Assembly (NCBI GenBank): GCA_014238905.1
Contig: JABAAE010000003.1
Location: 62,001-126,000, forward strand
Origin: Planctomycetota bacterium
Lineage (GTDB): Bacteria; Planctomycetota; Planctomycetia; Pirellulales; Pirellulaceae
DNA length: 64,000 nucleotides
Reading direction: 5' to 3'
How positions within the stretch are numbered: the stretch's first letter is position 1; each line of letters starts with the position of its first letter. A model generated the notes under the pieces. It searched no databases, was not told the origin of the DNA, and was given only the letters and a program-made list of their open reading frames with translations. The position numbers and the translations under genes were made by a program. Below are positions 47,190 through 57,500 of this stretch, piece after piece.

Positions 47190-48386
47190 TTATTTCAATT
47201 TTACATTTTTCAGGTCCTCGATAGCCTTGGGCAAATTCAAATCAACGATTCCCAAAGAGCCCCGACCATTGGCGTCGATCCGTTGCATTGCATTCATGAT
47301 CGACTCTTCGACATCGCTTTCCCAAAATTTTTCTTTTTCTTTCTGAGTGGCGGGAACGTCTAGAGGACGAATAAGCCGCATTCCTACGCCCGTTGCAGGT
47401 TCGGTTGTAAACCACCATGGGCTTAATGGAATGTTGGGATCGTAGTCCTTCCAGTCCTCCTCGATGGTCGTCATCAACGAAGCGCTGCGACAGTCCGCAG
47501 CATCCAACTCAAATGACCCCCCACGAACAATCTGGTCGTCAAGATTTTTTGGCCAGCGGATATCCTTATCGGCAATAATCATCTTGTTCGCCCATTGTTT
47601 GTAGCCGTCATCCGAATCTGTATCGATCACCCATTCCGCCGCACTACCGTGCATGTCAAACAAACCCCATGGGTTCGGTTTTTTTTGCCCAACATCATGC
47701 CGCTCATCACCGGAGTTTTCACCAAACCAAGCATGATCTTTCAGTTTTGAAGCATCGTTCCCAAACGAGTAAGCCGTCGTGGTGCCAGCTCGGCAAGCGT
47801 ATTCCCATTCTGCACCTGTGGGCAAACGAAAATAAATACCCGAACTCAAGCTCAACCATTTTGTGTATTGGCGAGCGGCATACTGCGTCATGGTAACTGC
47901 CGGCTGATCCGGACCATCCCCTTTTTCAAATGTATGATCCGGTTCATAGAGCCCCGAGGGAGCAGTAATGGCATCCGCCTCGTTGTCTTTTGTCACCAGT
48001 CGAATCTTGGCGGCTTCGAATTTTTTGAATTTGTCATCTAATCCCATGTACAGCATATATTCCTTCCAGGTCACTTCATGCTTACCCATCCAGAATGGCC
48101 TAACTTTGACTTTGACTTGGGGGCCCTCTGCAGCCTGACGGCCCGGTTCATCCTCTGAACTACCCATCAAAAACTCACCTCCCGGGATGGGAATCATTTC
48201 AAATTCCACATCACTCCCTGGAATCGTAAATTGAAACGGCACCATATATCCTTGATCGGTTTTCACAAAACGACCCGAATCCGGTTTCTCCTGAACCAAT
48301 CCGGCTATCAGGTCATCTTCGGCGACAAGACGGATTGATGAAAAACAAATGGCAACAAGTGTACTGAGGCAAATCAAGCGAATCAT
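47190..48386 (-). CDS. Exported SUMF1-domain protein (formylglycine-enzyme-like)
   Basis: A 398-residue protein with a signal peptide (about 1-22) and a C-type lectin-like SUMF1 domain (about 60-360) showing MIPIPGGEFLMGSS, MGKHEVTWKEY, LPTGAEWEYACRAG and RGGSF. Formylglycine-generating enzymes need two catalytic cysteines near the end of the domain; here only the one in ADCRSAS is visible. It is therefore more likely a structural or binding relative than an active formylglycine enzyme. Confidence 0.88.
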   Translation of the reverse strand: MIRLICLSTLVAICFSSIRLVAEDDLIAGLVQEKPDSGRFVKTDQGYMVPFQFTIPGSDVEFEMIPIPGGEFLMGSSEDEPGRQAAEGPQVKVKVRPFWMGKHEVTWKEYMLYMGLDDKFKKFEAAKIRLVTKDNEADAITAPSGLYEPDHTFEKGDGPDQPAVTMTQYAARQYTKWLSLSSGIYFRLPTGAEWEYACRAGTTTAYSFGNDASKLKDHAWFGENSGDERHDVGQKKPNPWGLFDMHGSAAEWVIDTDSDDGYKQWANKMIIADKDIRWPKNLDDQIVRGGSFELDAADCRSASLMTTIEEDWKDYDPNIPLSPWWFTTEPATGVGMRLIRPLDVPATQKEKEKFWESDVEESIMNAMQRIDANGRGSLGIVDLNLPKAIEDLKNVKLK

Positions 48387-48646
48387 GGGGTTCCAATTAA
48401 TAAGTAGAATTTCAGCTCATACAGATTATTCTCCCCAGCCCTCCTCTTGTAAACCAACACAATCCGGGAAATCCCTGAATTATGATGCAGCCGCATCTCA
48501 AAAAAGCGGCCGAATTCCCTAACGGAGACCAGTGGGACAATACCTAATATCGATACAATCCTTCCTGCTGTTTCTCTGCCTCAACAAACTAAGGGTCTGC
48601 TAAAGAATTTAGCGGCAATTCAGCCTGCTAAAGGCATGCGGAATCT

Positions 48647-49726
48647 ATGTTTGTAAAGGAATTCCGTTTTAAGCAGACCAAAATGTCCAAGATTCGAAGT
48701 TCGTTTATTCTCATTCTCTTCGCACAGGCATCCTGCCTGATGATCGGTCTGTGGATTCATCAGAGATTGACAATCGCTATCAGTAACGAAGCCAACTCCG
48801 TAGCCACTACTTCCAAGCTGGCAAACGTCCCCAATTTAGAAGACACAAAAGAAAATCCCTCAGCGGCCCAAGTCGAGGATCGTCGTCAACAGGGATTCTC
48901 TTTATTTCCCAGTTGTGTCACTTTCGTCTGGGTGCTGATCCTCCAGGGTGTTGCCACCCATTTCCTGCTTCACAAATTTGAATCTGCGCACGAGAATGAA
49001 ACGCAGAAACACTACCATAATTCACTGTCAAAAACCCGGGAGTTGCTCCAAACGCGTGACGCGGTCATTTTCGGCTTAGCACAACTTGCCGAGTCCCGAG
49101 ATAGCGATACCGGCCAACACCTTGAGAGGATCGCGCTTTATTCCAACCGACTTGCCAACGGAGTCCGTAACGATCCCCGGTTCAGCAAGAAAGCCTCACC
49201 GTCCTTCGTTCGGCTGATCGGAATCAGTTCGGCGCTGCACGACATTGGCAAAGTCGCCATTGCCGATTCTATTCTTCTCAAACCGGGACCGCTAACAGAA
49301 TCAGAAACTCTTTCGATGCAATGCCACGCTGAAAAGGGAGCGGAGTGTATCGAAAAGATAGAAAAGCGATTAGGGAAATGTAATTTTCTTGAGATGGCCA
49401 AAGAAATCGCGCAATCACATCATGAACATTGGGATGGACAAGGTTACCCCAATCAGATTTATGGTGAAGAAATCCCCTTGGCGGCAAGAATCGTCGCTAT
49501 CGCCGATGTGTACGACGCTTTACGATCCCGACGCGCTTACAAAAGTGCGATGGGCCACGATGAATCGGTTGAGATCATCAGCAGGCAATCCGGAAAACAA
49601 TTTGATCCGGCGATCGTTGAAATTTTTCTGAAAATGAAAAACCAGTTTTATGAAATATCAGAGAGCTTCGGCTCGTCACCGGAATTCCAAATGCATGATT
49701 TCAAGATGCAATCCATAATCGCATGA
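48647..49726 (+). CDS. HD-GYP domain c-di-GMP phosphodiesterase, membrane bound
   Basis: A 359-residue protein with an N-terminal membrane segment (about 18-40), a second near residue 95-110, a short coiled stretch and a complete HD-GYP domain (about 145-330). The HD motif is LHDIGK and the GYP motif is HHEHWDGQGYP. Such enzymes degrade cyclic di-GMP and respond to input from attached domains; no input domain is recognised here. The start may be 48647 or an ATG at 48683. Its stop overlaps the start of the next gene (ATGA), implying translational coupling. Confidence 0.92.
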   Translation: MFVKEFRFKQTKMSKIRSSFILILFAQASCLMIGLWIHQRLTIAISNEANSVATTSKLANVPNLEDTKENPSAAQVEDRRQQGFSLFPSCVTFVWVLILQGVATHFLLHKFESAHENETQKHYHNSLSKTRELLQTRDAVIFGLAQLAESRDSDTGQHLERIALYSNRLANGVRNDPRFSKKASPSFVRLIGISSALHDIGKVAIADSILLKPGPLTESETLSMQCHAEKGAECIEKIEKRLGKCNFLEMAKEIAQSHHEHWDGQGYPNQIYGEEIPLAARIVAIADVYDALRSRRAYKSAMGHDESVEIISRQSGKQFDPAIVEIFLKMKNQFYEISESFGSSPEFQMHDFKMQSIIA

Positions 49727-50733
49727 ACAATTCGCCACCACCAATCCAACCGGGCGATGAATCGACGTCGATTCCAACCCCACACACGGCAACGCCTAGT
49801 CATTGGCGAAGCAAGATTTCTGGAATTTGGATTCTGGAAATCACACTGATAGCTGTCACATTTGGCCTGACGGTCTTACTTTGGGATTCCAAGGGCTATC
49901 AGCTCTTGATTCTTTATCTTTTCTTTCTACCAGTTGTTCTGGCATCGTTTTTCCTTGGTCGTTACCAGGGAGGAATCCTCGCTTTCCTGTGTGTTATCAA
50001 TGCCGGATTGGTCATCACGATGGACTTTAACCAGTTTTGGTCGGGCGATTCGCCCATGGTCGTGATGATTGCGGTAACTGTTTGGGGTGCCACTCTCGGA
50101 TTGACGGCGATCATCATTGGCTCCCTTCGAGACAATCTCCGTACCAAAATGGTCGAGACCCACGAAGCTCATATCGGTGTCATCGAGGTCCTTTCCCGTT
50201 ACCTTCAGTCAGCCAATCCCAATTGGCCATCGCGAAGCAAGCGAGTCTCCGATTTATGCGAAGAAATCGCCGAACGATTGAAACTCTCAAAATCCGAAAT
50301 CGGCAATATCAGGATCGCGTGTCTCCTGGTCGACGTGGAAAACATTGAAATCACCTCCCGTGTCATTCGTAAAGCGATAGGGGAAATGGAGTCGGCGGGA
50401 AAAGAACAACAGCAGACCTTTTACGGAAGTGATCTTGTTCATTCAATTGGTGAAGTCGTTTCTGGCATCATGCCTTTGCTCTTGGAACAGGGCAACGTCG
50501 ATACCGAACAAGCCACGTCCGAATCCCAGATTGGTGCAGAAATCGTTCGTGCGGCAAGGGGATTCGATCTGCTGATGACCAAACCCTGGAGCGAATATTC
50601 AGATCGACCATTTGACGCACTGGCGGAAATGCAGGAAGACATCGAGGCGCATTATCACCCGCACGTCATTCAAGCTATGGAATCGGTAGTCGTTGCACGG
50701 CAAACGAGAATTGGTGACGAGTTACTCTATTAG
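49723..50733 (+). CDS. Membrane protein with degenerate HD-GYP-like domain
   Basis: A 336-residue protein with three or four membrane segments (about 40-145) and a cytoplasmic domain that aligns by pattern with HD-GYP (HIGVIEVLSRYL, SKRVSDLCEEIAERL, IACLLVDVENIEI), but the metal-binding HD pair is replaced (LVDVENI instead of LHDIGK), and no HHE...GYP block is seen. It should therefore not hydrolyse c-di-GMP. Because its ATG overlaps the stop of the active HD-GYP gene (ATGA), it is probably a partner or regulator of that enzyme. Confidence 0.8.
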   Translation: MNNSPPPIQPGDESTSIPTPHTATPSHWRSKISGIWILEITLIAVTFGLTVLLWDSKGYQLLILYLFFLPVVLASFFLGRYQGGILAFLCVINAGLVITMDFNQFWSGDSPMVVMIAVTVWGATLGLTAIIIGSLRDNLRTKMVETHEAHIGVIEVLSRYLQSANPNWPSRSKRVSDLCEEIAERLKLSKSEIGNIRIACLLVDVENIEITSRVIRKAIGEMESAGKEQQQTFYGSDLVHSIGEVVSGIMPLLLEQGNVDTEQATSESQIGAEIVRAARGFDLLMTKPWSEYSDRPFDALAEMQEDIEAHYHPHVIQAMESVVVARQTRIGDELLY

Positions 50734-50836
50734 ATGGCTGAGACCGGTTCCAGCTTAAGGCTGATACTCATATGAGCCCGCTTGCTCGCCGGCTAAACCT
50801 CGACTGCATGCTGCCAGCCTGGGAATACCGACTGGC

Positions 50837-53800
50837 TCAGCGAAACAGCAATACCCTTTCTCCCATTCTCCTGAAACTTGGTTGAGGCATTAACTCTCCA
50901 CCTTGGGCAAAGGCCGTTTGGACGATCCATGCCGATCCCTTCACCAACCCGTAATCGCTGAATTCACGCAGGGGGATGGCAGCTTCCACCGTCCAGAATT
51001 TTCCATCGCGATGACTGGCGATGAACCACTTCGGGTCAAACGACTCATCGCGGGTCTGTGGATCGCGCCACACTGCATCGTTGCAGTGACCGCGTTGGTC
51101 AACCGTCAATTCAAAACAACTGCTGTAATCATGATCCACATCAACCCGAACCGATACCCGATCGAACCCGGCAAGATTGTCATCTCGCTTGCGTACTGCG
51201 CCCCTAGACACTTCAGGGCTGACTGCCGAAAACTTTTTCTTGATTGCCAGGTATAGATATTCCTGATCATAAGCGAATTGGATCAACTGCCCTTTTTTCC
51301 AGCCAGATTCGTTAAGCACCCCGTCCAGAATGATCCGACTCCCAGTAACATTTTGGCAGACAGCCAGAGTATCCTTGGAAAATTCTGCCGGATCACGAAG
51401 GTCTTTTTCCCGGATCAACCTCTGGGTCCACAAATCTGGTTTGGAAAGGCCCCGTCGAGAAGACGCATTATCGATCAACCGTTCCAATGATGCTGAATTG
51501 CCAACCGCAGACTTGGCTTTGGCCAGGCAAAACTTCCAATCGCCTCGATTAGCCAGATCAGGAAATTCGTTTTGAAAGACCTCTACAAGGGATATTACGT
51601 TTCTCGCAGAAGAAGATTCAACCTCTCTGGCCATCGCATTTGCCCGCTCAATGCCATTGACATCATTTCCCCTTACGGTGTCCGAGAAAACCGATCCAAA
51701 TCGGGGGTCAGCCAAACGACTTCCACCGGGACCGCGATCAGGAATTTCCTCCCTGAAACCAAGCAGCTCCGCCGAGGACATTTTCTGGTTTCTTAATCCT
51801 TCGTTGGAGGAGGCTTGCTGAACATCGGGTCTACCAAACCCCGATTTCGACGCCGGAAGTAACTCTTTGCGAATCTTCTGCTTCAAGACAAATACGGACT
51901 CGCGACTGGCATTGCGGAAGATCAGTCTTTGCAACGCAGATTCACCCATTTCACTTTGCGGGATCTTTTCCAGAATTTGACGTTCAGCAAGATCCGCCAG
52001 GATTGCCTTTTTGCCGAGCGAATACGAATTGGAAAGGTCACGCATAAAAAACGAAAAAGATAATTCATCCATGCCCGCGGTGGACGCCGTCACTGTCTCC
52101 AACCAATTTTTCTCATCCACCGAGCTACGAATTTCGAACTGCGACAGTCGTGCAAGTCGTTCTGAACGCTTTGAAAAAGAATGGAAAACCTGCATGTTTT
52201 TCATTTCCAGTTCACCGGTAGACCGTTGACTGAATGCATCCGTTTTTTGCGTTAATCCACTTGTCAGCCCGTGTTGAGAAAGTGCAGTGGGAGAACTGGA
52301 ATGTATCAATTCCCAACTGAAGGCACTGGGATGGTGTGCGAGCTCACCCGGTTTGCCCGCTCCCGTTAGCAATCCTCCAAATCGAGATTGTTCGGCAACG
52401 GTTCTCCCCAGCGCCGCCGAAAACTGATCGGTAGGCACTCGGTGATCCAATTGATCAGATTCAGACACCGTGACCAGTTTTTCAACCTGCCACGGAATTA
52501 ATCCCCAATCAAAATGTTCGGTATAAGATTCGGTCGAGCCCGCAGCAATCAATGAACGCCTGACAAGATCTGTCCAACCCGATTCTAGTTCCGGCACCAA
52601 AAGCATCGACGGCTTCCATTGCCTGATGGACCTGACCAGCTGCTCTTCCACTTTTTTAAGGTCCGACATCGCCGACACATTATAGGTGGAATTTCCAAGA
52701 CGATTCAGCCCCTGCCTATTTCTTTCAAACGCGGAGATCACAGGGTGATTGGCATCCATCGGGTTGGCCGAAGTTTTAACGAAGAGTTCGACACCCGAAA
52801 GATTCCCAAAAGAACCGGACAACAAAGCGATGGCGGATTTTTGCACCTGATCAACGGATTCCACCAAATTGAGATTGGCCAGCCTATGCCCGGCATTCCG
52901 CTGAACCGTCCAAGTACGCCCACCATCTTTGGTAGACATGATTTTTCCCAAGTCGCCGACAGCCCATCCCCTATCGGAATTCAAAAAGAACAGAGAATTG
53001 AGCGGAGTTGTCTCTCCGGTGCGGCAGGACTCCCAGTGAATACCACCATCCTCACTTCGTAGCAGTATACTTCCAGGCGCTCCAGCTACCCAACAGTCAT
53101 CTCCCTTGCGAAATGCCGAATTCCAGTCAATCGATCGATAGAGATCAGGCAAATCAGATCGTTGCCAACCCCCCGCCGAACCTCGCACCAGTACCAAACC
53201 CTTTTCACCGGCAATCAACCCTTTACCGTCAGGTGTTAATTTCAATGCGTTGGCAATTTCGCCAATAGAAAACTCTTCTCTTCCCTTGGTTTGCCCCGTC
53301 GCATCCTTCAGGTTGACTTCGATCAAGTTACCCCCGTTGGTTATGGAACTGATTTTTCCATGTCCGGAGGAATCCGCTAGGCGTACACCTTGCTTGGGTA
53401 ACCGTGATTCCCTGTACCAGGTCTTTCCCCCATCACTGGTTACCAACATCCCCCACGGGTAAAGCGAATTGGAATCGCATAGTAACCAGCCCGAATTGAA
53501 GTCAAAAAAACGAATCGATCGTATGAACGGCATCCCAATGTTCGAAACATTTTTCCAACTTTGTCCACCGTCATCGGTTTGCAGCATGACCCCGACACTC
53601 CGCCCGGCCTGACCTCGATAATACCCCCCCACGATCCACCCATGGTTCTCGTCGAGAAAATAGACATCAGACCAGACAATATCTCTAGGAGTTGTAATCG
53701 AAATCCAATTCCGACCTCCGTCTTCTGTCTTAAGAATAGTTCCGCGATCACCAACAGCCCAGCCAAGATCATGGTCAACAAAATGGATATCACGAAGACT

Positions 53801-53977
53801 GCTATCCTCAGACCAACCCTCCGGCAATCTTAGCTGACCGTAAAGACTACCTACCAGAAATCCAGTGATCCAAATCATCAAACACGGTACAAGGAAAACA
53901 GACGCACCGTTGAAGAGATTACCATTCCAACGAAAAATGGACTGCTCGTTTCCCACTTGATTCGACATGGCTTCCAC
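50837..53977 (-). CDS. Large exported Ycf48-like beta-propeller protein with C-terminal CBM9-like domain
   Basis: A 1046-residue protein. A single hydrophobic anchor lies at about 27-47. Six or so Ycf48/BNR-type repeats run from about 60 to 345 (for example GWAVGDRGTILKTEDGG, VMLQTDDGGQSW, GSILLRSEDGGIHW, GWAVGDLGKIMSTKDGG). A region of about 380-620 has a pattern faintly like PIG-L deacetylases but without metal ligands. The end (about 880-1046) resembles a CBM9/DOMON-type sugar- or haem-binding fold. Function unknown. Confidence 0.82.
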   Translation of the reverse strand: MEAMSNQVGNEQSIFRWNGNLFNGASVFLVPCLMIWITGFLVGSLYGQLRLPEGWSEDSSLRDIHFVDHDLGWAVGDRGTILKTEDGGRNWISITTPRDIVWSDVYFLDENHGWIVGGYYRGQAGRSVGVMLQTDDGGQSWKNVSNIGMPFIRSIRFFDFNSGWLLCDSNSLYPWGMLVTSDGGKTWYRESRLPKQGVRLADSSGHGKISSITNGGNLIEVNLKDATGQTKGREEFSIGEIANALKLTPDGKGLIAGEKGLVLVRGSAGGWQRSDLPDLYRSIDWNSAFRKGDDCWVAGAPGSILLRSEDGGIHWESCRTGETTPLNSLFFLNSDRGWAVGDLGKIMSTKDGGRTWTVQRNAGHRLANLNLVESVDQVQKSAIALLSGSFGNLSGVELFVKTSANPMDANHPVISAFERNRQGLNRLGNSTYNVSAMSDLKKVEEQLVRSIRQWKPSMLLVPELESGWTDLVRRSLIAAGSTESYTEHFDWGLIPWQVEKLVTVSESDQLDHRVPTDQFSAALGRTVAEQSRFGGLLTGAGKPGELAHHPSAFSWELIHSSSPTALSQHGLTSGLTQKTDAFSQRSTGELEMKNMQVFHSFSKRSERLARLSQFEIRSSVDEKNWLETVTASTAGMDELSFSFFMRDLSNSYSLGKKAILADLAERQILEKIPQSEMGESALQRLIFRNASRESVFVLKQKIRKELLPASKSGFGRPDVQQASSNEGLRNQKMSSAELLGFREEIPDRGPGGSRLADPRFGSVFSDTVRGNDVNGIERANAMAREVESSSARNVISLVEVFQNEFPDLANRGDWKFCLAKAKSAVGNSASLERLIDNASSRRGLSKPDLWTQRLIREKDLRDPAEFSKDTLAVCQNVTGSRIILDGVLNESGWKKGQLIQFAYDQEYLYLAIKKKFSAVSPEVSRGAVRKRDDNLAGFDRVSVRVDVDHDYSSCFELTVDQRGHCNDAVWRDPQTRDESFDPKWFIASHRDGKFWTVEAAIPLREFSDYGLVKGSAWIVQTAFAQGGELMPQPSFRRMGERVLLFR

Positions 53978-54048
53978 TTGGTGATCTGTTTGGTAATCGG
54001 GCGTGCGCAGCCGTACGTCCGGTGGGTGACCCTTCTTCGATCGGCCGA

Positions 54049-54075
54049 AACCAACGACAACTTAACCAACGACAA
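54049..54075. repeat. Short tandem duplication in the intergenic gap
   Basis: AACCAACGACAA occurs at 54049-54060 and again at 54064-54075, spaced by three bases, giving a 15-base period. Confidence 0.8.
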
Positions 54076-54516
54076 GTGAACCCCCGAACAGGTTAAATCA
54101 CTGCTGCTGGCAGATATCGAAAACGCCGCTTGCGCAAGGCTATCAATTTGCCCCCATTTACGTAAGCCAAATTGTAATGACGGCCTCACAGTGGACTTCC
54201 TCGCCCCCGCCTCCAACACCGGGATCAACCCTTCAACCGGTGAAATCTGAAAAATTCATCCGCACGCTATCAGGCAGTGCTGCATTCATTTGACGGCAGA
54301 CGGCCCCGCAACCGGGTCATTCAATTCGCTATCAAGCTAGCTCTACCAGGTTGCCCTGACACAGTTACCCAAAACACCAGCGGTCTAAAATCGGGCCCAT
54401 CCGAACTCGGTTTTCACCGGTTTTTTGAGACTGGATTCTAAAAATCGCAATTGGTGAATCGGTATTGCTGGTGGATTCCAATACTGTTAATCTCGCGCGG
54501 AAAATCAACAGACATC

Positions 54517-54539
54517 AACTCTTCCAAGAAGAGTTTTTT
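54517..54539 (+). terminator. Hairpin with T tract just upstream of the large cytochrome gene
   Basis: An 8-base perfect stem (54517-54524 with 54528-54535) with a CAA loop ends in T residues, only 24 bases before the ATG at 54564. It could stop readthrough from upstream or act as an attenuator in the leader. Confidence 0.5.
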
Positions 54540-54563
54540 AACCATATCGGTCAAATTTGATCT

Positions 54564-57500
54564 ATGAAAATGACGAAGACTCCATTCGGAAATCCGACTG
54601 TTTTGCTGACCATCTTGGTGATTTATATCGTGTCAGCTTTTAACACCGTTCAATCTCAGGAAGCTCAATGGATTTGGCATCCTAACTGGAAATTGAATCA
54701 AATCCCAAAAGTCACCACTTACTACCGGAAGACATTTCGGGTCGATGAACCCGAACAAGCCGAAATCCTCATCGCTGCAGACGACAAATATGAGCTATTC
54801 GTTAACAGTAAAAAAGTAGGCTCTGGAACAGGTACCGAATCCCTCGATCGTTACAACGTCTCTCAAATGGTAAAAAAGGGGAAAAACCTAATCGCCGTTC
54901 GGGCACAAAACTTGGAGGGTACATCGGCAGCAATGGTAGCCCGCGTCCAAGTCAAAGACCGTAAGGGCTGGCGATCGTTTTCTACCGATGGAACCTGGAA
55001 AACCAGTAACTCACCGCTGCCCATCTGGAAAATGCAGTTTTACAACGATGCCAGTTGGAGGGATTCTCAGGTTTTCGGCAAGCTGGGTTCGACAAAGCCG
55101 TGGGATCGGCCAGCCGAAGTCGTCAATCAGGATCCTCAGAAAATCGAGAAAGAGCCGAACATCCAACAAGCGGAAGAGGAAGAGTCCGAATTTGTGGTAG
55201 AGGAAGTCATCGAAGATGAGCAAATAGGATCCATCATCGCATTCGAATTCAATGAATTCGGAAAAATCATCGCCGCCTTGGAAACAGGTGGTTTAGTGAT
55301 CCTCGATCCAAATTCAAAATCACAGCCCAGGCGTCCACGGTATCTGACCAAGGAAATCTCAGCCGTGCAGGGGATTCTTCCTCTCAACGGAGACATTTAT
55401 GTTACCGGAATATATGCCAACAATCTCGGACTCTACAAACTGGTCGATAACGATGCTGACGAAAGCATTGACGAGATCATAGAAATCCTGGCTTTCAAAG
55501 GCTATCCCGGTGAACATGGATCACATGGATTGGCCTTGGGTACCGATGGAAACATCTATGTTTCTGTCGGCAATCATGTCTCCTATGCGGGAGAGGTGGC
55601 CTCCAACAGTCCCTACCGTAATTATTACGAAGGCACCATCGTCAAACGATACGAAGATCCCGGTGGCCATGCAAAAGGCATTCGCGCTCCTGGAGGAACC
55701 ATCCTGAGAACGGATCTCGACGGCACGAATGTCGAAATCTTCGCCGGTGGAATCCGCAACGCCTATGATTTGGCATTCACTCGATCCGGTGAATTGTTCA
55801 CCTATGACAGCGACATGGAGACCGACAAAGGGATGTCCTGGTACCGCCCGACACAGTTTCTTCACGTAACCGCAGGTGGTGAGTATGGCTGGAGAAGTGG
55901 TTGGGGAAAATGGCCCAGTTACTACATGGATGGATTGCCGGCGGTCACCGATACCGGCAGAGGTTCACCCACAGGTGTCACCATTTACGACCATAACATG
56001 TATCCAGTCCGGTACCACGGGACATTTTTCGTCGCCGATTGGTCAGGCGGCAAAATCTACAATATCAAGCTGACCAATAACGGCGCTTCCTTCAAGGCTG
56101 AAAAAGAGCTTTTCGTTGAAGGGAGCCCCCTCAACGTAACCGATCTTTCGGTGGGGCCCGATGGTGCACTTTACTTTTCGACCGGTGGACGCATGACCAG
56201 CGGCGGAATTTTTAAAGTTCGCTGGAAAGGGGAAGTGCCTGAAAAATTCCGTTTACTTTCGGACAATCTGAGCAAGATTATTCGGCAGCCACAGCCCCAA
56301 AGCGCCTTTAGTCGCCAAAAACTGGCCGAGCTACGTAGCGAGTTGGGGACGGATTGGGACACGACGGTTTTAGGTGTCGCTTTGAGCCCAAAGAATCCTG
56401 CTAATTATCGACTTCACGCAATCGATTTAATGATGTTATATGGTCCGGTGCCAAGCTCGGCATTGCTGGTAAAACTAAGCAAAGACACCAACGTATTGGT
56501 ACGAGCCAAGGTAGCCCGGGCGATGGCGTACGACCCCACGCCCATCATTTCCCATCGATTAGTTGAAATGTTGGGCGACGAGAGCCCACAAGTTCGCCGA
56601 ATCGTCTGCGAAGGTATCGCCTACAGGAAGATTCCGGTGCGTTACGAAGACATACAACCTCTTCTGAAAGCCGCTGACCGTTTCGAATCGCTTGCTGCCC
56701 GTAAGGTCCTCGAGAAGATGGCGGTCGCTGATTACCGCGAGGAAGTACTCAACACCAAAGATCAATTAGAATTCATCAGGGGCTCTCTCGCTCTGATTGC
56801 CGCCAACCCTGATCCGAAAAACTCCTATGCTATCCTGGCGCGAGTCAGCGAACTGCTCGAGGATTTCATCTCCGACAGGAACTTTCTGGAAATGTTACGG
56901 CTAGTTCAGGTCGCTATTGAGCTCGGTGAAATTGAACACACAAAAATCCCGGCGTTCACCGAAAGCCTCACCAACGAATTTCCTTCAGGAAACGCGCTGA
57001 TGAATCGGGAGTTGACCAAGATTCTTGCCAATCTTCAAGCGGACGGGATTGTCCAGCGAGGATTGGAATATCTCAAGACGTCCACGATTTCCAATGCCGA
57101 AAAAGTCGAAATTGCCATGCATCTGCAATTGATCGAAGAGGGCTGGACTTCCAGTCAGAAATATCAGTTGATCGACTTCCTGGAGACCCAGATTCGGACA
57201 AAAATTGAAGGAAACTTCTCTGCGTTTATACGGATCGTGGTTCGTGAATTTGCCAAACGATTAACGCCGGAAGAGTCCATCGTTGCGATAAAACGTGGCA
57301 AATCCTGGCCAAATGCCGCAATGAGTGCCTTTTACAAACTGCCCAAGACATTCGACGCCGAAATGCTCGCCACCGTCAAAGATCTTGATCAGAGTATTCG
57401 CGAAGAGACCGAAGAGACTTACGACTATATCCGCAAAGGAATCATCGCAGTTCTGGCCCAATCGGGCGGAAAATCAGGAAACGATTATTTGAAAGAAATC

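Larger units (their letters stand above)
53978..54563. other. Gap upstream of the propeller/HEAT/cytochrome gene
   Basis: About 586 bases between divergent large genes. It holds a 15-base tandem duplication (54049-54075) and a terminator-like hairpin (54517-54539). I see no tRNA or other gene. Confidence 0.55.

Noticed and set aside
46873..47190. Minus-strand frame with a repeated S-T-K-P-G-I-A pattern
   Set aside because: The pattern is only the translation of the 21-base tandem repeat; it overlaps tsaB antisense and has no other support.
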